NCBI GenBank assembly: GCA_017614625.1
Contig: JAGABK010000091.1
Location: forward strand, 1 to 9,418
From: Spirochaetales bacterium
GTDB lineage: Bacteria > Spirochaetota > Spirochaetia > Sphaerochaetales > Sphaerochaetaceae
DNA: 9,418 bases
Direction of reading: 5' to 3'
Position numbers and translations under genes: made by a program. This document shows positions 6,420 through 9,418 of the stretch, one piece after another (position 1 is the stretch's first letter; every line of letters starts with the position of its first letter). The notes under the pieces are model-generated. The model had not been told where the DNA came from. It did not search any database and saw only the letters and a list, made by a program, of their open reading frames with translations.

Positions 6420-7079
6420 TCAGTTCTCTTCTGCGGCAGGAGCAGCTTCCTGCTCTGCAGGAGCCTCGGCGGGAGCCTCTTCGGCAGCTGTCTCAGCAGC
6501 TGCGGCCTCTGCTGCAGCGGCTTCTGCGGCGGCCTTTGCGGCAGCCTCTTCAGCTTCCTTGGCAGCCTTCGCGGCGGCTTCCTCAGCCTCCTTGGCGGCC
6601 TTTGCGGCGGCTCTCTCGGCAGCCTTGACATCAGCCTCGCTCACGACGTCGAGCTTGATGACGGACGACTCGTTCTCATAGAGATGGACTCTCGCAGAGT
6701 AGATGCCGACCTGCTTGATCGTGTGCGATGCGACTTCGATTCTCTTGCGCTCGATCTCGAATCCGAGCTTCGCAAGCTCTTCCTGGACCATGAGGGAAGT
6801 GACGGATCCGAAAAGCCTTCCGGACTCGCTTGCAGAGACGACCAGCTTGAGTGTGAGGTCGTCGAGCTTCTCCTTCAGTGAAGCGGAAGCCTGGCGCTTT
6901 GCGACCTTTCTCTTTTCGATCGCGGCAGCCCTGCTCTTGAAGATAGCCAGATTCTCGTTGTTGTACAGTACCGCAGCACCAGTGGGCAGCAGATAGTTAC
7001 GAGCATAGCCATCCTTGACCACACAGACATCTCCCTCTTCTCCGAGGTTAGGTACGTCCTGATTCAAAATGATCTTCAT
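6420..7079 (-). CDS. rplI: 50S ribosomal protein bL9 with long Ala/Glu-rich C-terminal tail
   Basis: bL9 binds 23S rRNA near the base of the L1 stalk and reaches out toward the neighbouring small subunit; it supports reading-frame fidelity. Residues 1-148 are a full-length normal bL9: the N-terminal domain MKIILNQDVPNLGEEGDVCV with VKDGYARNYLLP (21-32), the long connecting helix (about 42-76), and the C-terminal domain containing SGRLFGSVT (86-94). After this comes a 70-residue extension (149-219) of almost only Ala, Glu and Lys, turning acidic with Pro near its end (EEAPAEAPAEQ). It is built on an 11-residue repeat. The usual family length is about 150, so a third of the protein is extra. 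ATG at 7079 has AAGGAG seven bases upstream (7087-7092 on the minus strand); the ribosome binding site lies in a small inverted repeat (7084-7088 with 7098-7102). Confidence 0.95.
   Translation of the reverse strand: MKIILNQDVPNLGEEGDVCVVKDGYARNYLLPTGAAVLYNNENLAIFKSRAAAIEKRKVAKRQASASLKEKLDDLTLKLVVSASESGRLFGSVTSLMVQEELAKLGFEIERKRIEVASHTIKQVGIYSARVHLYENESSVIKLDVVSEADVKAAERAAAKAAKEAEEAAAKAAKEAEEAAAKAAAEAAAAEAAAAETAAEEAPAEAPAEQEAAPAAEEN
6513..6611 (-). repeat. 33-bp imperfect tandem repeat inside rplI
   Basis: Three in-frame 33-bp units encode the tail of bL9. Units at 6579-6611 and 6546-6578 both encode AAAKAAKEAEE exactly; the third (6513-6545) encodes the looser AAAKAAAEAAA. The DNA of the first two differs at several silent positions, so the peptide seems maintained rather than freshly duplicated. 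Eleven residues is three turns of an alpha helix (a hendecad), which predicts a long continuous charged helix. Confidence 0.8.
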
Positions 7080-7112
7080 ATGAATACTCCTTTTTAAAGT
7101 ATGTTTCTCATG

Positions 7113-8042
7113 TCATCTGAACCTGATCCACGTCTCGAGCACTCCCAGAAGGACGAGCCCGAAAAGCACGATCATGTTCACTACGGGGATGATGCAGCCG
7201 AGGGCCACCATCAGCACTATCCGTCCGGCCGTCAGGGCGGCGGTCCTCCTTCTCGCGAACGCGACCAGGATGGACACTCCCACGACGAAATACAGGACGG
7301 AGAGCGACAGCGCCACGTTCCACATCAGCGCCATAATCCAGTCCGGTATGGCGGTGACGAAGTTCGTCAGCAACGCAAGGGCCCACGAGGCGAACAGGAT
7401 CCAGACATAGGTGTCCGGAAGCTTCATGTTCGCGAAGTCGTACTGCCAGTCCTCGTCGTAACGGTTCAGGTTGATGTCCGAAATGACGACGGGAATCGCA
7501 AGCAGCAACAGCCCCATGGGAGCGAAGAACAGCATCAACGATTTGACGACCGCCTGCACCAAGGACGTGATGTCCATGCTCAGGCTTTCCGTCGGGAAGA
7601 TCAAAAGGTAACTGTCCACAAGCCAGCTGCGCACGGGAGCAGACTTTTCCGATGCGAAATACATCGAAAGCATCGCGCCCATGACGAACACCGGGATGCA
7701 AGCCCAGAAGAACTTCCTCATCGACGACCTGCTGTATCCGGACCCCACGGTCCATACTGCAGACCCCACGGTGACGGCGATCGGGACGTAGAGATACACC
7801 AAGATCAGCGGCCAGTATACTGTACCGATGGCCTCGCGGAAATCTATCAGCGTCCAGACCGTCACACCCAACGCTATGGCGGCAAATGCCAGAAGTCTGG
7901 CGTTTGCCTTTCTGACCGACGGGCAGGCCAGCAGAATCGGAACGGTCATGAAGATCGAACCGATCGTCAACCTTGACAGAACGATGCCCAGAATGACTCC
8001 CAGGACAAGGTTCCTTATGGCCGCCCTATCCGTCTGCTCCAT
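7113..8042 (-). CDS. DUF2232 (YybS-like) multi-pass membrane protein
   Basis: An integral membrane protein of unknown biochemical role, 309 residues from the preferred ATG at 8042. About eight hydrophobic spans are visible (roughly residues 11-39, 47-66, 75-97, 110-130, 163-188, 212-232, 236-262, 273-302). A hydrophilic stretch (189-210) before a LPDTYVW segment, and the ending LLGVLETWIRFR, resemble the C-terminal pattern of the DUF2232/YybS family, whose B. subtilis member also lies near rplI and dnaB. I assign the family from this pattern and the location, with moderate confidence. The start at 8042 leaves 13 bases after the rpsR stop and uses GAGGA (8053-8057), which overlaps that stop codon; an upstream ATG at 8084 would overlap rpsR by 29 bases. 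Placement inside a ribosomal protein operon suggests growth-linked expression but does not reveal a function. Confidence 0.75.
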   Translation of the reverse strand: MEQTDRAAIRNLVLGVILGIVLSRLTIGSIFMTVPILLACPSVRKANARLLAFAAIALGVTVWTLIDFREAIGTVYWPLILVYLYVPIAVTVGSAVWTVGSGYSRSSMRKFFWACIPVFVMGAMLSMYFASEKSAPVRSWLVDSYLLIFPTESLSMDITSLVQAVVKSLMLFFAPMGLLLLAIPVVISDINLNRYDEDWQYDFANMKLPDTYVWILFASWALALLTNFVTAIPDWIMALMWNVALSLSVLYFVVGVSILVAFARRRTAALTAGRIVLMVALGCIIPVVNMIVLFGLVLLGVLETWIRFR

Positions 8043-8055
8043 CTCTAGATTGTCC

Positions 8056-8343
8056 TCACTGCTTGTCGAACGGCAGATAGGCAAGAACTCTGGCTCTCTT
8101 GATCTCCTGGGTCAGTGCCCTCTGATGCTTTGCGCAGGTTCCTGTGATGCGTGCGGGAAGGATCTTTCCCCTTTCGGTCGTGCAGCGTCTGAGCATGTCG
8201 GGGTTCTTGTAGTCCGGCTCGATCTTCTGTGCGCAGAACTTGCAGACCTTCTTCTTGAATGTGGTGCGCTTTCCGCCCATCTTCTTGTCTCTGAAGCTAC
8301 CGGCTTCAGCGTTCATTGTTTCTTTTTCATCATGCATCGGCAT
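8056..8343 (-). CDS. rpsR: 30S ribosomal protein bS18
   Basis: bS18 pairs with bS6 and binds the platform of the small subunit on 16S rRNA. The 95-residue product has a short charged N-terminal tail (1-30) followed by the conserved core: KVCKFCAQKIEPDYKNPDML (32-51), then TTERGKILPARITGTCAKHQ (55-74) and QEIKRARVLAYLPF (79-92). Cys34, Cys37, Cys54, Cys70 and His73 are present; four of these could hold a zinc ion, as in the cysteine-containing form of bS18. ATG at 8343 has AAGGAG (8352-8357) eight bases upstream, which favours it over in-frame ATGs at 8337 and 8316. It is 21 bases downstream of ssb, in the widely conserved order rpsF-ssb-rpsR, and its N-terminal tail is slightly longer than usual. 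Confidence 0.96.
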   Translation of the reverse strand: MPMHDEKETMNAEAGSFRDKKMGGKRTTFKKKVCKFCAQKIEPDYKNPDMLRRCTTERGKILPARITGTCAKHQRALTQEIKRARVLAYLPFDKQ

Positions 8344-8364
8344 TTGATAATCTCCTTAAATCAA

Positions 8365-8802
8365 TCAAAACGGGATGTCGTCTCCGTCATCGAAAGCCTC
8401 AGGACCGCTGAGGTTCGCGGGGGACTGGTCCATCCTCTGGTCGGGGCGTGACGGACCCGTCACGGGACCCTGGTTTCCGCCACCCAGAAGCTGAACGTTG
8501 TTGGCTACGACCTCGATCTTGGAATTGGTCTTTCCGTCCTGCTCCCAGCGGTTCTGCCTCAGCTCTCCCTCGATGGAGACCTGGCGACCCTTCTGGAGAT
8601 AGGGATTGAGCGTTTCCGCCGATCTGCCCCAGAGAACGACATCGAAGTAGCTTACCTCGTCTTCCCACTTGTCTCCAGTCCTCTTTCTTCTGTTGACTGC
8701 GATGGAAAAACGACATACCGATGTTCCCTGCGGTGTGGATTTGAGCTCACAATCCCTTGTGAGACGGCCTACCAATACGGCGACATTGATGTCTACTGCC
8801 AT
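8365..8802 (-). CDS. ssb: Single-stranded DNA-binding protein
   Basis: SSB coats single-stranded DNA during replication, repair and recombination and recruits partner enzymes through its C-terminal tip. The 145-residue product has an OB-fold (about residues 1-106): VAVLVGRLTRDCELKSTPQG (8-27), VCRFSIAVNRR (29-39), YFDVVLWGRSAE (52-63) and YLQKGRQVSIEGELRQNRW (68-86). A Gly/Pro/Gln/Asn linker follows (about 107-136), and then the acidic partner-binding tip DDGDDIPF (138-145), complete at the stop codon. ATG at 8802 has AGGAG at 8809-8813, six bases upstream. It lies between rpsF and rpsR, the standard place for the essential chromosomal copy. Nothing is missing or unusual. Confidence 0.97.
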   Translation of the reverse strand: MAVDINVAVLVGRLTRDCELKSTPQGTSVCRFSIAVNRRKRTGDKWEDEVSYFDVVLWGRSAETLNPYLQKGRQVSIEGELRQNRWEQDGKTNSKIEVVANNVQLLGGGNQGPVTGPSRPDQRMDQSPANLSGPEAFDDGDDIPF

Positions 8803-8829
8803 GGTTCACTCCTGAAAAATGATGCGGTC

Positions 8830-9105
8830 TTACTTTGCGACAAACAAGTGCTTGAGGATTTCTCCCTGCAGCAGGAACTCGGCTGCCATTGCGTTGATGC
8901 TCTGGGGCTCAGCCTCGAGCTCAAAGTAATAATAGTGGCCCTTGTCCTGTTTCTTGATTGAATAGGCGAGATTCCTTACGCCCATGTCTTCCTGCTTGGC
9001 GACTGTCGCGCCAGCTGCTGTCAATGCGTTGGATACGAACTCCAACCCTTTTGCTGTCTTCTCTTCGTTGGCGTCGAAGATGACAGTGAACTCATAATTT
9101 CTCAT
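8830..9105 (-). CDS. rpsF: 30S ribosomal protein bS6
   Basis: bS6 binds with bS18 to the central domain of 16S rRNA in the small-subunit platform. The 91-residue product covers the single compact domain: MRNYEFTVIFDANEE at the start, then VSNALTAAGATVAKQEDMGV (24-43), RNLAYSIKKQDKGHYYYFEL (44-63) and the closing helix and strand ending EILKHLFVAK. It lacks the acidic C-terminal extension found in E. coli bS6 (about 135 residues), which is common in other phyla. ATG at 9105 has a very strong AAGGAGG (9111-9117), five bases upstream. It is the first gene of its operon; a promoter and a structured leader lie upstream. In many bacteria this operon is controlled by the bS6-bS18 complex binding the rpsF leader. 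Confidence 0.96.
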   Translation of the reverse strand: MRNYEFTVIFDANEEKTAKGLEFVSNALTAAGATVAKQEDMGVRNLAYSIKKQDKGHYYYFELEAEPQSINAMAAEFLLQGEILKHLFVAK

Positions 9106-9148
9106 AAGTTCCTCCTTGCGGACTTTAAATGATCCATCAACGATGGAT
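9106..9148 (-). promoter_or_regulatory. Structured 5' leader of rpsF
   Basis: On the minus strand a perfect seven-pair hairpin (ATCCATC/GATGGAT, 9132-9148, three-base loop) is followed by a segment in which AGTCC (9120-9124) can pair with GGAACT (9107-9112, one bulged A), partly covering the AAGGAGG ribosome binding site. A CCG triplet (9119-9121) lies within this second stem; a CCG is the recognition core of the published S6:S18 leader motif. I see the elements but cannot confirm the full consensus structure. The first hairpin has a loop of only three bases and could also be a protein-binding palindrome. Confidence 0.35.
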
Positions 9149-9156
9149 AAAGAGGC

Positions 9157-9191
9157 TTTATAAACTTATCATCTATAATGAATCAAGTCAA
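9157..9191 (-). promoter_or_regulatory. Probable promoter of the rpsF-dnaB operon
   Basis: On the minus strand TATAAA (9157-9162) is a good -10 box. Two overlapping -35 candidates lie upstream: TTGATT (9181-9186) at 18 bp, and TTGACT (9186-9191), which would suit a -10 near ATAAGT with 16 bp. Transcription would start near 9150, giving a leader of about 45 bases. The surrounding DNA is AT-rich compared with the genes. Confidence 0.5.
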
Positions 9192-9253
9192 TTCTTGCCG
9201 GCGCTTTGTCATCACAATTCCATGCCATTTCTGAAATTCTCTTCCGCAAGCTA

Positions 9254-9283
9254 TTGACCTTCGGTTCACAAACTCACGATAAT
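9254..9283 (+). promoter_or_regulatory. Sigma-70-type promoter for the small basic protein gene
   Basis: TTGACC (9254-9259) and GATAAT (9278-9283) each match five of six consensus bases, with an 18-bp spacer. Transcription would begin near 9290, leaving a leader of about 48 bases before the GTG start at 9338. It points away from the rpsF promoter; about 60 bp lie between the two -35 regions. Confidence 0.6.
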
Positions 9284-9303
9284 GTACGCCGTAATTACAA
9301 ATC

Positions 9304-9320
9304 TCCCCTGCTTTCGGGGA
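9304..9320 (+). promoter_or_regulatory. Leader hairpin just before the small basic protein
   Basis: TCCCC (9304-9308) pairs with GGGGA (9316-9320) over a seven-base loop, four bases ahead of the AAGGAG ribosome binding site (9325-9330). It sits wholly inside the predicted leader and could influence translation or mRNA stability. It is too close to the gene, and has no T-tract, to be a terminator. Confidence 0.35.
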
Positions 9321-9337
9321 CAATAAGGAGTTCTGCA

Positions 9338-9418
9338 GTGCCTTGTGGAAGAAAGAGAAAGAAGCATAAGATTGCTACACATAAGAGGAAGAAGAAGCTC
9401 AGAATGATGAGACACAAG
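9338..9418 (+). CDS. Small highly basic COX24/mS38-like protein (N-terminal part)
   Basis: The reading frame from GTG 9338 runs off the window end after 27 codons. It begins MPCGRKRKKHKIATHKRKKK and continues LRMMRHK; 16 of 27 residues are Lys, Arg or His. This resembles the tiny bacterial proteins annotated as AURKAIP1/COX24-domain proteins, known from Bacteroidota and Spirochaetota, whose domain is shared with mitochondrial ribosomal protein mS38; the shared pattern is K-[MI]-x(2)-HK followed by a Lys/Arg run and a closing R. The family is usually only 30-40 residues, so most of the protein may be visible. A role on the small ribosomal subunit is likely but inferred from family membership. 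AAGGAG at 9325-9330 lies seven bases before the GTG, and a good promoter precedes it. It is divergent from rpsF. Confidence 0.75.
   Translation, partial: MPCGRKRKKHKIATHKRKKKLRMMRHK

Noticed and set aside
6513..6611. The bL9 tail repeat as a recent slippage product or mobile insertion
   Set aside because: The units encode the same peptide but differ at silent positions, and no flanking duplication or mobile signature is present.
7101..7976. 291-codon open frame on the plus strand opposite the DUF2232 gene
   Set aside because: The product is extremely rich in His, Arg, Asp and Gln, as expected of the complement of a hydrophobic membrane protein gene.
8043..8084. Longer membrane protein start at ATG 8084
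   Set aside because: It overlaps conserved rpsR codons and adds a polar leader; ATG 8042 fits the spacing after rpsR.
9171..9180. TATAAT at 9174-9179 on the plus strand as an extra -10 box
   Set aside because: No acceptable -35 box lies 16-18 bp upstream, and the later pair at 9254/9278 is better placed for the small gene.

Overview
This is an ordinary housekeeping region of a bacterial chromosome with fairly high G+C. It holds the ends of two convergent operons that meet near 4.81-4.94 kb, plus the start of a tiny divergent gene at the right edge. The gene orders tsf-frr-uppS-cdsA-dxr-rseP and rpsF-ssb-rpsR-(membrane protein)-rplI-dnaB, together with a mini-protein of the COX24/mS38 type, fit Spirochaetota best, perhaps a high-G+C host-associated lineage near Sphaerochaetaceae or Treponemataceae. 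This placement rests on remembered gene order and protein style, not on a search.

Left half, plus strand: the 3' end of tsf (elongation factor Ts) is followed by a strong GNRA-capped hairpin and then frr (ribosome recycling factor). uppS, cdsA, dxr and rseP follow with 1-4 nt stop/start overlaps, so all five genes from frr on are likely one translationally coupled unit. It links translation factors to envelope building: Dxr commits carbon to the MEP isoprenoid pathway, UppS makes the C55 lipid carrier, CdsA makes CDP-diacylglycerol, and RseP is a site-2 membrane protease.

Middle, 4809-4941: a 133-bp convergent gap with several competing inverted repeats, no strong terminator and no convincing gene.

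Right half, minus strand (transcribed right to left): rpsF, ssb, rpsR, a DUF2232/YybS-like multi-pass membrane protein, rplI (bL9 with an unusual Ala/Glu-rich tail built on an 11-residue repeat) and dnaB. The operon couples small-subunit proteins bS6 and bS18 and large-subunit protein bL9 to the replication proteins SSB and DnaB. A second hairpin separates rplI from dnaB.

Right edge, 9106-9418: a shared intergenic region with a likely leftward promoter and structured leader for rpsF, and a good sigma-70-type promoter driving a very basic small protein (COX24/mS38-like, cut by the window end). I see no mobile element, CRISPR array, tRNA or rRNA, and no clear novel system. The points most worth checking are the structured convergent gap, the hairpins between genes, the bL9 tail, and residue changes in the CdsA and RseP signatures.
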